Positions 1 through 6,002 of a stretch of 9,718 bases of DNA are shown in pieces. The position numbers and the translations under genes are program-made. The stretch is from Thermoguttaceae bacterium (GTDB lineage Bacteria; Planctomycetota; Planctomycetia; Pirellulales; Thermoguttaceae), in assembly GCA_017454585.1 (NCBI GenBank), contig JAFTCU010000161.1, positions 1 through 9,718 on the forward strand. Reading direction: 5' to 3'. Every line of letters begins with the position of its first letter. Within the stretch, counting starts at the first letter, position 1. The notes beneath the pieces are model-generated. The model saw only the letters and a program-made list of their open reading frames with translations, ran no database searches and was not told the origin of the DNA.

Positions 1-819
1 AATGCGCTTGAAATTCCGCGTCATGAAGTCCTGCGCCTCGATCTTCCGAATGTCGTCGAAATTCTGGATCGCGCGCCGAATGTCGCCGTCGGTGATGATC
101 CCGACCGGGCGGTTTTCCTCGTCAAATACTACGGTCATTCCGAGGCGTTTGCTGCTGACCTCGTACACGATCTCGCGGAAATCCGAGTGGATCCCCACGC
201 GGGGAATATTCGTCTCCATGCGGTCCCGGACGCGAGTGAGGAGCCGCCGACCCAGCGCGCCGCCGGGATGGTAGAGGACGAAATTGGCCGCCTGAAAATT
301 CCGTTTTTCCATCAGACAAACGGTCAGTGCGTCCCCCATGACCAGCGCGGCTGTGGTGGACGTGGTCGGCGCCAGACCGATCGCCCCGGCCTCGGAACTC
401 ACCCCCGTGTCCAGTACGAAATCCGCCGCCAGAGCCAATTCCGACTTGGGGTTTCCCGTCATGGCGATGAGCGTACACTCGAGCGTTTTCAGAGGCTCCA
501 GAATAGCGAGGATCTCCCGCGACATTCCGCTGTTCGAGATGGCGATCACGATGTCACCCCGGCAGACCATCCCAAGATCGCCGTGGACCGCTTCGGCCGC
601 ATTGAGAAAAATCGCGTGCGTCCCGGTGGAAGCGAGCGAGGCTGCAAGTTTATGCCCGATGATCCCCGTTTTGCCGATCCCGGTGATCACGACTTTCCCG
701 GACGAGCCGTAAATCAAATCGACGACCTGATCCATCTCACTGCCGAGCCGGTCGGCCACTTTTCGCAATTCTTCAATCTCCTGCGCGAATATTTCTTTGC
801 TTCTTTGAGTCCAGTCCAT
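1..819 (-). CDS. kdsD: Arabinose-5-phosphate isomerase, KdsD/KpsF/GutQ family (3' end cut by window)
   Basis: Converts D-ribulose 5-phosphate to D-arabinose 5-phosphate, the first step of Kdo synthesis for lipopolysaccharide; a cytoplasmic enzyme. The frame reads from ATG at 819 through base 1 without a stop, giving 273 residues of a family usually about 320-330 long. A SIS sugar-isomerase domain covers about residues 30-175: VVITGIGKTG (43-52) is the phosphosugar loop, NAAEAVHGDLGM (73-84) contains the family's conserved His (H80), SNSG (95-98) follows, and PTTSTTAALVMGDAL (151-165) is a family signature. The first CBS domain runs from about 200 and includes GMTVVFDEENRPVGIITDGD (227-246); a second begins near DFMTRNF (264-270) and is cut off. 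KdsD, KpsF and GutQ cannot be separated by sequence alone, so the symbol is by family. The start has no Shine-Dalgarno sequence: a run of A and a repeated TAATGCGTAATT lie directly upstream. The ATG is supported because the protein aligns from its beginning and no other in-frame ATG lies just upstream. Confidence 0.95.
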   Translation of the reverse strand, partial: MDWTQRSKEIFAQEIEELRKVADRLGSEMDQVVDLIYGSSGKVVITGIGKTGIIGHKLAASLASTGTHAIFLNAAEAVHGDLGMVCRGDIVIAISNSGMSREILAILEPLKTLECTLIAMTGNPKSELALAADFVLDTGVSSEAGAIGLAPTTSTTAALVMGDALTVCLMEKRNFQAANFVLYHPGGALGRRLLTRVRDRMETNIPRVGIHSDFREIVYEVSSKRLGMTVVFDEENRPVGIITDGDIRRAIQNFDDIRKIEAQDFMTRNFKRI

Positions 820-824
820 TTTTT

Positions 825-850
825 TAATGCGTAATTCGTAATGCGTAATT
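825..850. repeat. Tandem direct repeat TAATGCGTAATT directly 5' of kdsD
   Basis: Two identical 12-bp copies of TAATGCGTAATT (825-836 and 839-850) are separated by CG. They lie between the kdsD start codon (819) and the left end of the MITE-like element (851). They occupy the place where a ribosome binding site would be expected, and no purine-rich Shine-Dalgarno motif is visible there. They may be part of the neighbouring mobile repeat or an independent short repeat; the sequence cannot decide. Confidence 0.7.
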
Positions 851-854
851 GGGG

Positions 855-873
855 ACGACGCTTCCAGCGTCGT
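855..873 (+). repeat. Palindromic repeat, copy 1
   Basis: Perfect 8-bp arms ACGACGCT and AGCGTCGT around a 3-nt loop TCC (863-865). The same 19-bp unit in opposite orientation, with loop GGA on the plus strand, lies inside the pseudopilin gene at 3449-3467; a diverged copy is at 996-1014. GGGG precedes it and TTTTTAAA follows, matching the flanks of the other copies. Confidence 0.85.
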
Positions 874-938
874 TTTTAAAGGCCCCCTCCTTGAGAGGGC
901 TGGCGAGCACAAGCGAGACTGGGGGAGTAAAGGAGCGT

Positions 939-978
939 GCCAACCAACTCCCCCCGGCACTAACGCGCCAACCAACTC
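939..978 (+). repeat. Direct repeat GCCAACCAACTC inside the MITE-like element
   Basis: Two exact 12-bp copies of GCCAACCAACTC at 939-950 and 967-978, with similar preceding bases (GCGT and GCGC). They sit 16 bp apart in the right half of the 851-1018 element. They suggest the element is composite or that its interior has undergone a small tandem duplication. Confidence 0.7.
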
Positions 979-995
979 GAAGATGGTGGCTTTAA

Positions 996-1014
996 ACGAC
1001 ACTGGAAGCGCCGT
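996..1014 (-). repeat. Palindromic repeat, copy 2 (diverged)
   Basis: Arms ACGACACT and AGCGCCGT around loop GGA on the plus strand. Two positions no longer pair as plus-strand DNA, but in RNA copied from the minus strand both become G-U wobbles, so the hairpin survives in that transcript. Flanked by TTTAA before and CCCCGT after, as in the copy at 3449-3467. Confidence 0.75.
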
Positions 1015-1040
1015 CCCCGTAAGCGAGTAAAGTCAGATTT

Positions 1041-1069
1041 ATAATAAACGAAAACCCTGAGAAAAGCAA
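1041..1069 (-). promoter_or_regulatory. Candidate promoter for kdsD
   Basis: Read on the minus strand, TTGCTT (1069-1064) and TATTAT (1046-1041) are separated by 17 bp. The -10 is one base from consensus; the -35 is weak. Transcription would begin near 1034 and produce a leader of about 215 nt to the kdsD start. That leader would contain the entire 851-1018 hairpin element. Position and spacing are the only evidence. Confidence 0.3.
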
Positions 1070-1198
1070 GGGGGGAGACGTACAAGAAATAAAAAAACGC
1101 AGCAGAAAAAATCGCGGCGAACCCAAACGCCAGGGACGGAAGCAAACGGTCGTCCCCTGATTATTCTCAACTGCGTAAAAACCAAAGAAGGCTCTGGC

Positions 1199-1229
1199 TT
1201 TTACATATTATCGTATTTCCGATGTAAAA
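1199..1229 (-). terminator. AT-rich inverted repeat after dnaA, possible weak terminator
   Basis: Perfect 8-bp arms TTTTACAT (1199-1206) and ATGTAAAA (1222-1229) around a 15-nt loop, beginning 38 bp after the dnaA stop codon. The stem is almost pure A/T and the loop is long, so it is a poor intrinsic terminator. A second short palindrome, TTTACGTAAA, lies beside it at about 1232-1241. It could equally be a protein binding site. No better terminator is seen between dnaA and kdsD. Confidence 0.2.
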
Positions 1230-1267
1230 TGTTTACGTAAATTTGGAATTTAACGAAGAAAACGGTT

Positions 1268-2350
1268 TTAACGCCCGGATTTTAACTCAGAGAGCAGAAA
1301 ATCGACACAGCGGCGGACTTCCTCGTCGCTTTCGATGAGGCTTTCCGCCTGTGCGCAGCCGTGCAGGATCGTCGTGTGGTCGCGGCCGCCGAAGTACGTC
1401 CCGATCTCGTCCAGAGTCGCGTCGGTCAGGCGCCGGGCCATGCAGTAAACCACGTCGCGGACCGTCACGAGGACCGTTTTGCGCGACTTGCTCCGCAGAT
1501 CCGTGAGCTTCACTTTGTAGAATTTGGCGGCCAGTTTCGCAATCTGCGCCACGGTAACCGGAACATTTTCCTCTGAACCGGCAAAGACCTTGGAAACTGA
1601 TTCGGACTGGATCTCGTTTTCCTGCCTGGTTTTGCGGATCCATTCCATCTTCTGGAACCGCTGAAGCATCTCGCCGACCGAAAGTTCCTCGCGGTCCGCA
1701 AGGGCCACAAACTCGTCAAGAGCCGATTCTGAAATCGGAACATTTCGAGAAATTTCGGTCTGGGTCAAAATCCTGCGGCGGGTCTCCGGGGCCGGAAGAT
1801 GAATTTCAATGCTGACCCCCTGACGGAGCCGGGACGCAAGTTTCGGAATGAGCGTCAAGGCCGCCAGGGGCTGGTTGGCCGTCAGAAAGACCCTTGCGCC
1901 ACGCCTCAGCAAGAGGTCGAGCGTCTGCACGAGCTGCTCCTGCGTGGCCGTATGTGTCGCAATTTCCTGAAGTTCATCCAGAACGAAAAAGTCAAGAGTA
2001 TGATACTCTTCGAAAAACTCGTGGGTCGTGCGGGTACGCTGCGCCTGCGCCCAGGAACGTGCGAAATCACGCGCGGACACCAGCTTGACTTTTGCCCCCG
2101 GATGACGGCCAAACCACGCAATCAAAAGCCCCTCCGTCAGATGGGACTTTCCAAACCCGAGCGGCCCGTGGATCAGCATCGCAAACGGATTGGGATAATC
2201 CTGAATGACATCGTAAACGACCGAACAAAGAACGTAATTCTCCTGCCCCGCGATAAACGGATGGGTACGCAACTCCGTCACCCCTTCCTCACTCCCGGAG
2301 AATCGGGTCGTGACTTTTTCCTGAAACGGGATGGAAATGATGGCGGACAA
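1268..2350 (-). CDS. dnaA: DnaA-type chromosomal replication initiator, short form lacking domain I
   Basis: AAA+ ATPase that binds DnaA boxes and melts the replication origin. The 360 residues contain Walker A GPLGFGKSHL (62-71), Walker B FFVLDELQ (121-128), a sensor-1 region VFLTANQP (154-161), an arginine-finger segment SRLRQG (173-178), and a complete DNA-binding domain IV. Domain IV includes DLRSKSRK (284-291) and the family signature GGRDHTTILHGC (321-332). Typical DnaA is about 450 residues; here the AAA+ module starts almost at once, so the DnaB-contacting domain I and linker II are missing. Walker A normally reads GGxGLGKTHL and Walker B IDDIQ, so both are divergent. The start is TTG at 2350, with AAGGAA eight bases upstream; no in-frame ATG lies between the preceding stop and this TTG. 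Because domain IV is intact it is not Hda. It could be a DnaA paralogue rather than the main initiator, so the symbol is by family. Confidence 0.9.
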   Translation of the reverse strand: MSAIISIPFQEKVTTRFSGSEEGVTELRTHPFIAGQENYVLCSVVYDVIQDYPNPFAMLIHGPLGFGKSHLTEGLLIAWFGRHPGAKVKLVSARDFARSWAQAQRTRTTHEFFEEYHTLDFFVLDELQEIATHTATQEQLVQTLDLLLRRGARVFLTANQPLAALTLIPKLASRLRQGVSIEIHLPAPETRRRILTQTEISRNVPISESALDEFVALADREELSVGEMLQRFQKMEWIRKTRQENEIQSESVSKVFAGSEENVPVTVAQIAKLAAKFYKVKLTDLRSKSRKTVLVTVRDVVYCMARRLTDATLDEIGTYFGGRDHTTILHGCAQAESLIESDEEVRRCVDFLLSELKSGR

Positions 2351-2431
2351 TTTGGCAATTCCTTTTGAGAAGACGTGCTTACTGGCCTGGTTTGAAAGAG
2401 GTCATACGACGAATCCGAACCAAATGGTTTT

Positions 2432-2440
2432 TGTGGATTA
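2432..2440 (+). promoter_or_regulatory. Candidate DnaA box upstream of dnaA (one mismatch)
   Basis: TGTGGATTA differs at one position from the box TGTGGATAA (reverse complement of TTATCCACA). It lies about 80 bp upstream of the dnaA start, where autoregulatory boxes often occur. It is a single imperfect site, there is no cluster and no AT-rich unwinding region beside it, and chance occurrence is possible. Confidence 0.25.
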
Positions 2441-2464
2441 TTCTTTCAGATATAGTTTCCTCTT

Positions 2465-3523
2465 TTAATCGATCGGGGTTGCGTTTCCGTCTTCCCTTCT
2501 TCCGAGATTTCTGAAAACCGTCATATCGATTGAATAGGAAATTGTCTTGAGGGCTCCATCACAGAACGCCATATTGAAGACACCGGCATGAGCGCTTCCA
2601 AAATTATCCCCCTGGTCCTTGCCTCGTCGGTCCTGCAACGGAGGATTCCAGGAGCAGCGCTGGTTGTCATTATCGTTGCCGTGGTGCGCGCCCTCATTAT
2701 CGGAACCAATTCCTCCGGTTTCATAATGATCAGGGCAAACATATTTTTCGCCCGCGAGGAAGGTATTGGAAAGACCGTCATAAATCTTTCCTGCGTCAAT
2801 GTCACTGAACCCAAAAATAACACCGGTCGTATTCGTAATCGACGGCCAGGCAGTAAAATTAGGGGTCACATCCGAATACTTCAAATCACAAGCGGAGCCT
2901 TCTCCCCACTGTTCACACGCACTGCTGTCGCCACCGAAATTCCCGGCGTAATCACTGCGCACACACGTAGAAGGAGTTATCGCGTTGTAAATTTTATACC
3001 CGGAATTGAACTGATACAATCTGGCCTTGCGGCGCGTTGGGCAGTTCAGGAACGATAGAGGGGTCGTAAGCAGCTTTTGATTGTTTGACTTTTTCGTCCC
3101 GGAGGCTTCTTGTGTCGGAGGTTCCCCCAAGGCCGAAAGATTAAAAAGTGCGCTCTGATCGATATATGGCAGTATCGAGAAAATCCAGCTTCCGGGCTGA
3201 TTTTTGCCAAACCCACGGTCAGCATCCCCCACGATGTGATAGTGCCAACCACCGGAAGGGAAGACTTGATTGGTTGACTCATGGGTCAAACAGGCCGTAG
3301 CCATTTGCTTCAGGTTGTTGCTGCACTGTATGTTCCGAGCCGCTTCACGCGCCTGCTGAACTGCCGGCAGAAGAAGCCCCATAAGCATCCCAATAATTGC
3401 GATGACAACTAAAAGCTCAACCAACGTAAAGCCGGCATGAACTTTGAAACGACGCTGGAAGCGTCGTCCCCGCAGCTCAACCAACGTAAAGCCGATACGG
3501 GAGCAAATGGTTTTCGGTTTCAT
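2465..3523 (-). CDS. DUF1559 pseudopilin-like protein with duplicated N-terminal prepilin motif
   Basis: A type IV pilin/type II secretion pseudopilin-like exported protein of the DUF1559 family, which has many paralogues in Planctomycetota; its exact role is unknown. The 352 residues show the prepilin peptidase site and hydrophobic helix [17 protein letters not shown] (31-47), the family segment [13 protein letters not shown] (51-63), CSNNLKQ (67-73), and the C-terminal H-X9-DG motif (H312 to D322-G323). The start ATG at 3523 has GAGGTG four bases upstream. The N-terminus is abnormal: GFTLVEL also occurs at 11-17, followed by the basic stretch [13 protein letters not shown] (18-30). This extra 20-residue block is encoded by a palindromic repeat insertion at the DNA level. 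Only the second GFTLVEL is followed by a hydrophobic helix, so cleavage is expected after G31, leaving a long basic leader. The gene starts 43 bp after the PEP-CTERM gene and may be co-transcribed with it. Confidence 0.9.
   Translation of the reverse strand: MKPKTICSRIGFTLVELRGRRFQRRFKVHAGFTLVELLVVIAIIGMLMGLLLPAVQQAREAARNIQCSNNLKQMATACLTHESTNQVFPSGGWHYHIVGDADRGFGKNQPGSWIFSILPYIDQSALFNLSALGEPPTQEASGTKKSNNQKLLTTPLSFLNCPTRRKARLYQFNSGYKIYNAITPSTCVRSDYAGNFGGDSSACEQWGEGSACDLKYSDVTPNFTAWPSITNTTGVIFGFSDIDAGKIYDGLSNTFLAGEKYVCPDHYETGGIGSDNEGAHHGNDNDNQRCSWNPPLQDRRGKDQGDNFGSAHAGVFNMAFCDGALKTISYSIDMTVFRNLGRREDGNATPID
3414..3494 (-). repeat. In-frame palindromic insertion flanked by 21-bp direct repeats, inside the pseudopilin gene
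   Basis: A perfect 21-bp direct repeat (3414-3434 and 3474-3494), which on the minus strand encodes GFTLVEL, brackets a 39-bp segment (3435-3473). The segment contains the palindrome ACGACGCT-GGA-AGCGTCGT (3449-3467) with its usual neighbours (AAA before, CCCC after). Period is exactly 60 bp, so the frame is kept and 20 residues are added. The two 21-bp copies are identical even at silent positions, which points to a recent event. This looks like insertion of the same repeat family seen at 851-1018, with a long target duplication or a linked tandem duplication. Confidence 0.85.
3449..3467 (-). repeat. Palindromic repeat, copy 3 (intragenic)
   Basis: Same 19-bp palindrome as at 855-873, in the opposite orientation, with perfect 8-bp arms and loop GGA on the plus strand. 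Translated on the minus strand it gives the core of RGRRFQRR in the pseudopilin. The pseudopilin mRNA would carry a strong hairpin about 60 nt after the start codon. Confidence 0.85.
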
Positions 3524-3557
3524 GAAGCACCTCGACTGTACGGAATGGAAATGAACG

Positions 3558-3572
3558 TTTTAATTATTAAAA
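3558..3572. repeat. AT-only palindrome at the PEP-CTERM gene stop codon
   Basis: TTTTAAT-T-ATTAAAA is a perfect 15-bp palindrome overlapping the TAA stop at 3567-3569. With no G or C in the stem it would be a weak hairpin. It may contribute to partial termination or mRNA end protection between the surface protein gene and the pseudopilin gene, or be chance in an AT-rich spacer. Confidence 0.2.
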
Positions 3573-6002
3573 GCAGACTTTTTCTTCCTGCCAACACGAA
3601 AAATTTCTGAATTTCAATCCAACTAACCCCAAAAGAAGCAGAAGCCACGAAGCCGGTTCTGGGACGGAGCCTTCAGGGCCTTCGCTGTACACCAGCCACG
3701 TGCCGTCCGCGATCTTGCCCCTGTAACCCGCGAAATCACCGCCGACCGCAAAAGCCGTAAGAGCGTTTCCCGCCTCGTCGATCGCGTTTCGGGCGTGAAT
3801 ATCCAGTTCCAACGATTCCGGCATTTCTTCATCGCCGAACCAGTTCAAAATGACCTCCGCGCCGTCGATCAGTTCCAGAACGCCGAACGTGAACGCATCC
3901 TTTTGGCCGCCGGAAACATCACACACGATCTTTCCGCCGTCCAGCGTGACTTTGGTGCTGGTCAGATCCAGTGTCCCAAACCGGTCGTCGGGCGTGCCCG
4001 TTCCGAGGAGGCCATCGGCGGAAATCGTCGTCGCGCCGGTGTAGGTCTGCTTTCCGTTCAGGTTCAGCGTTCCGGCCTCGACGGTAAGCGGGGCGTTGCC
4101 GCTCACGATGCCGTTGACGATCATCGTGCCGTCGCCCTTCTTGACGAACGAAGCCGTTCCATCCTCCAGATTCATCGTGCCGATGTTCGCGTAGATCGTC
4201 GCACCAGACCCCACGTCAAAAATGCCGGAGGTCGATTTTCCGTCTTCAGGAACACCCGCGTTTGTACGGCGGAGCGTCACTTTCTTCAGGTCCAGCGTCA
4301 GGTCCGCGTTTTCAGCCAGCGTGATCTTCCCGGCGAGGAAGAAATTCCCGTAGCCGCTTCCATTGCCGGAGGCCGAGATTTTGTTTCCCGTGCCGGAGAC
4401 TTCGATCATGCCGAGGTTCGAGTGCGCGTCCGTCAGCGTGTTGACGATCTCCGCGCCGTTTTTCATCTTGACCACGGCCGTAAGGCCGGTTCCATTGCCA
4501 AAGTAGTACATCGCGTTGCTTGCGTTCATGCTCAGGACGCCGCCGTTCAAGTCGATCGTACCGGTGTAGATCGCGTTGGAAGCGTCGAGATTGAGCGTGC
4601 TTTTCGTCGTGGTTTCGCCTTCGGTTTTGCTCCCGGTGACGTAAATGGTCCCACCGAAACTGCCCCCATTGTCCCCGGTGATGTTCATCGAGCCGCCGTC
4701 CGTTACGTAGATGCTTCCGTAGTTGGAAGGCTTGGCAGTCTTCAGGTTTCCGGTAATATTCAGTCTGGAACCCGTATGGACGTACATTTCCGCGACCGTA
4801 TTATCCCCACCGGAGATGGTGAACTCGGTGTTCGCGTTCAGGCAAAATTTTTCAGAAACGGCAAGCGTTCCGCCAGAGATCTCGCCGGTCGTTCCCGCCA
4901 CGTAGATTTTGGTCGCGGTCAGTTTTCCGCCGGTCATCGTGAAACTGCCGCTGTTGTCCCAGTTGAACATGGTGCTCGTGACTTCAAGCTCGCCGCCGGA
5001 AATGATGTACGTTCCGCCCGCTTCAATCGTTTCCGCGACGGTCTTCCCGCCGGTCTGGTTGAACTGGCCCGCTCCGGAAATTTTCGTCACGTTCAGCGTC
5101 CCGGCCTCGACCGTGGCCTGGTGGTTTTTCTTTCCGCTGGTCTCTTTGTTGTTTCCAAGGTCCAGCGTGCCGTTCAGAGTCATCGTGCCGGCGCCTTTTT
5201 TGACGAGCTGGGTCGCTCCCTCCCCACTGTCGGTGAGGGTCAGCATGACGGTTCCGCCCTCCGTCGCGGGATTCACGGTCAGCGTGGCATTGGCTCCGAC
5301 GTTAAAAATCCCGGACTGATTTACCCCGGCCTTCGTGATCGCCGAAGTCGGAATTCGGGTGCGCAATTTGGTCGTTTTGATCTCCAGCGCCGAATTGTCC
5401 GCGAGCGTGAACTCCCCGGCAAAGAAGAAGTTCCCGTAATTACCGGAGCCTGCATTCGTCCCGATGATCTGGTTCCCGGTCCCGGTGACGTTGATCGCTC
5501 CGAGGTTCGAGTGCGTTGCGCCGGCTTCCGCGGTCGTGATCGTGGCGTTTCCGTTCAGGTTGATCGTTCTCAGAACACTCGGGTAGTAACCGAGCGAGTT
5601 GCCCGCCCGGAGGTCCAGTACGCCGTAGGAGCCGATGGTCAGGCTCGAACTGTTCGTGAAGGTGAACTGCTTGTTGACTTTCAGAGTGGTGAAAGCGTCA
5701 GCGGTTCCGTCGGCGATGATGGTCAGCCCGGTGTACGTGTGGTACACGTTGGCGGCGTCCGGATTGCGATCGAGCGCCAAAGTACCGGCGCCGGTGATCG
5801 TCAGCGATCCGCTGGAACCAGTGATTTTCTGAACCACCGTAACGGTCTCGCCGCCGGAAAGAGTGAGCGTCGTATCCTGCGTCAGCGCGCCGCCGTTGGA
5901 AAGGTCATCGCCGGTCCACGTCGCCGCCTGCAAATCCGGCACGAGAAACAAAAAGGCCGCCAAGGCTAAAACGGGAAAAGAATTAATTATGCTTTTCGTC
6001 AT
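3567..6002 (-). CDS. Exported surface protein with autotransporter-associated beta-strand repeats and PEP-CTERM anchor
   Basis: 811 residues, predicted to be exported and anchored at the cell surface; no enzymatic motif is recognised. A signal peptide is clear: basic start MTKSIINS, hydrophobic core VLALAAFLFLV (11-21), cleavage likely after LQA (24-26). The body is Gly/Thr/Asn/Ser-rich parallel beta-helix-type repeat, with KKGAGTMTLNG (268-278), KKGDGTMIVNG (621-631), VEAGTLNLNG (641-650) and QTYTGATTISADGLLGTG (652-669) matching the passenger-associated repeat style. Two related segments (about 164-305 and 527-648) look like an internal duplication. There is no C-terminal beta-barrel. Instead VPEPASW (780-786), a hydrophobic stretch LLLLLGLVGL and K797/R799 form a PEP-CTERM sorting signal, normally processed by an exosortase. 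The tail SCWQEEKVCF beyond the basic residues is longer than usual. ATG at 6002 has no clear Shine-Dalgarno sequence; a short upstream frame ends on it. Confidence 0.88.
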   Translation of the reverse strand: MTKSIINSFPVLALAAFLFLVPDLQAATWTGDDLSNGGALTQDTTLTLSGGETVTVVQKITGSSGSLTITGAGTLALDRNPDAANVYHTYTGLTIIADGTADAFTTLKVNKQFTFTNSSSLTIGSYGVLDLRAGNSLGYYPSVLRTINLNGNATITTAEAGATHSNLGAINVTGTGNQIIGTNAGSGNYGNFFFAGEFTLADNSALEIKTTKLRTRIPTSAITKAGVNQSGIFNVGANATLTVNPATEGGTVMLTLTDSGEGATQLVKKGAGTMTLNGTLDLGNNKETSGKKNHQATVEAGTLNVTKISGAGQFNQTGGKTVAETIEAGGTYIISGGELEVTSTMFNWDNSGSFTMTGGKLTATKIYVAGTTGEISGGTLAVSEKFCLNANTEFTISGGDNTVAEMYVHTGSRLNITGNLKTAKPSNYGSIYVTDGGSMNITGDNGGSFGGTIYVTGSKTEGETTTKSTLNLDASNAIYTGTIDLNGGVLSMNASNAMYYFGNGTGLTAVVKMKNGAEIVNTLTDAHSNLGMIEVSGTGNKISASGNGSGYGNFFLAGKITLAENADLTLDLKKVTLRRTNAGVPEDGKSTSGIFDVGSGATIYANIGTMNLEDGTASFVKKGDGTMIVNGIVSGNAPLTVEAGTLNLNGKQTYTGATTISADGLLGTGTPDDRFGTLDLTSTKVTLDGGKIVCDVSGGQKDAFTFGVLELIDGAEVILNWFGDEEMPESLELDIHARNAIDEAGNALTAFAVGGDFAGYRGKIADGTWLVYSEGPEGSVPEPASWLLLLLGLVGLKFRNFSCWQEEKVCF
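4059..4424 (-). repeat. Internal protein repeat, copy B
   Basis: Encodes residues 527-648 of the PEP-CTERM protein. It opens HSNLGMIEVSGTGN, then YGNFFLAGKITLAENADL, SGIFDVGSGATI and KKGDGTMIVNG. The order and spacing match copy A (residues 164-305), with many substitutions, indicating an old duplication rather than a recent one. Confidence 0.75.
5088..5513 (-). repeat. Internal protein repeat, copy A
   Basis: Encodes residues 164-305 of the PEP-CTERM protein. It opens HSNLGAINVTGTGN, then YGNFFFAGEFTLADNSAL, SGIFNVGANATL and KKGAGTMTLNG, parallel to copy B. Copy A is longer because of extra residues between the conserved blocks. Confidence 0.75.

Larger units (their letters stand above)
851..1018. 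mobile_element. MITE-like element with palindromic terminal inverted repeats
   Basis: A 168-bp non-coding segment bounded by about 28-30 bp terminal inverted repeats. The left end (851-880) begins GGGGACGACGCTTCCAGCG; the right end (991-1018), read in reverse, begins GGGGACGGCGCTTCCAGTG. The ends differ at two positions and by a 2-nt gap, and both finish in TTT/AAA. Each end is itself a hairpin. The interior has C-rich and G-rich blocks (883-890 and 921-927) that could pair, and a repeated GCCAACCAACTC. No transposase is encoded, so if mobile it would need one in trans. No convincing target-site duplication is visible. It lies in the probable untranslated leader of kdsD. It could instead be two separate hairpin repeats inserted back to back. 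Confidence 0.5.

Noticed and set aside
187..834. 215-codon plus-strand frame opposite kdsD
   Set aside because: The minus strand encodes a clear KdsD; this is its complement shadow with no recognisable motif.
960..1145. 61-codon minus-strand frame with a hydrophobic N-terminus
   Set aside because: It needs a TTG start, its last third is the mobile repeat (RGRRFQCR is the palindrome read in the same frame as in the pseudopilin), and it has no family resemblance. A small membrane protein cannot be fully excluded because AGGGG lies at a plausible distance.
1135..1157. Possible fourth, degenerate copy of the palindromic repeat (GACGGAAGC ... GGTCGTCCCC)
   Set aside because: It shares the right-hand GTCGTCCCC and a GGAAGC-like block, but the spacing is altered and the arms do not pair, so chance similarity cannot be excluded.
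1268..2350. Hda or DnaC-like identity for the AAA+ protein
   Set aside because: Hda and DnaC lack the helix-turn-helix DnaA domain IV; here GGRDHTTILHGC and the surrounding helices are intact.
1799..2368. 189-codon plus-strand frame opposite dnaA
   Set aside because: The minus strand has all DnaA motifs; the plus-strand product shows none.
3795..5969. 724-codon open frame on the plus strand, antisense to the PEP-CTERM gene
   Set aside because: It exists because the minus-strand gene uses few codons whose complement is a stop. The product is Arg/Gly/Val-rich with no domain, whereas the minus-strand frame has a signal peptide, repeats and a sorting signal.
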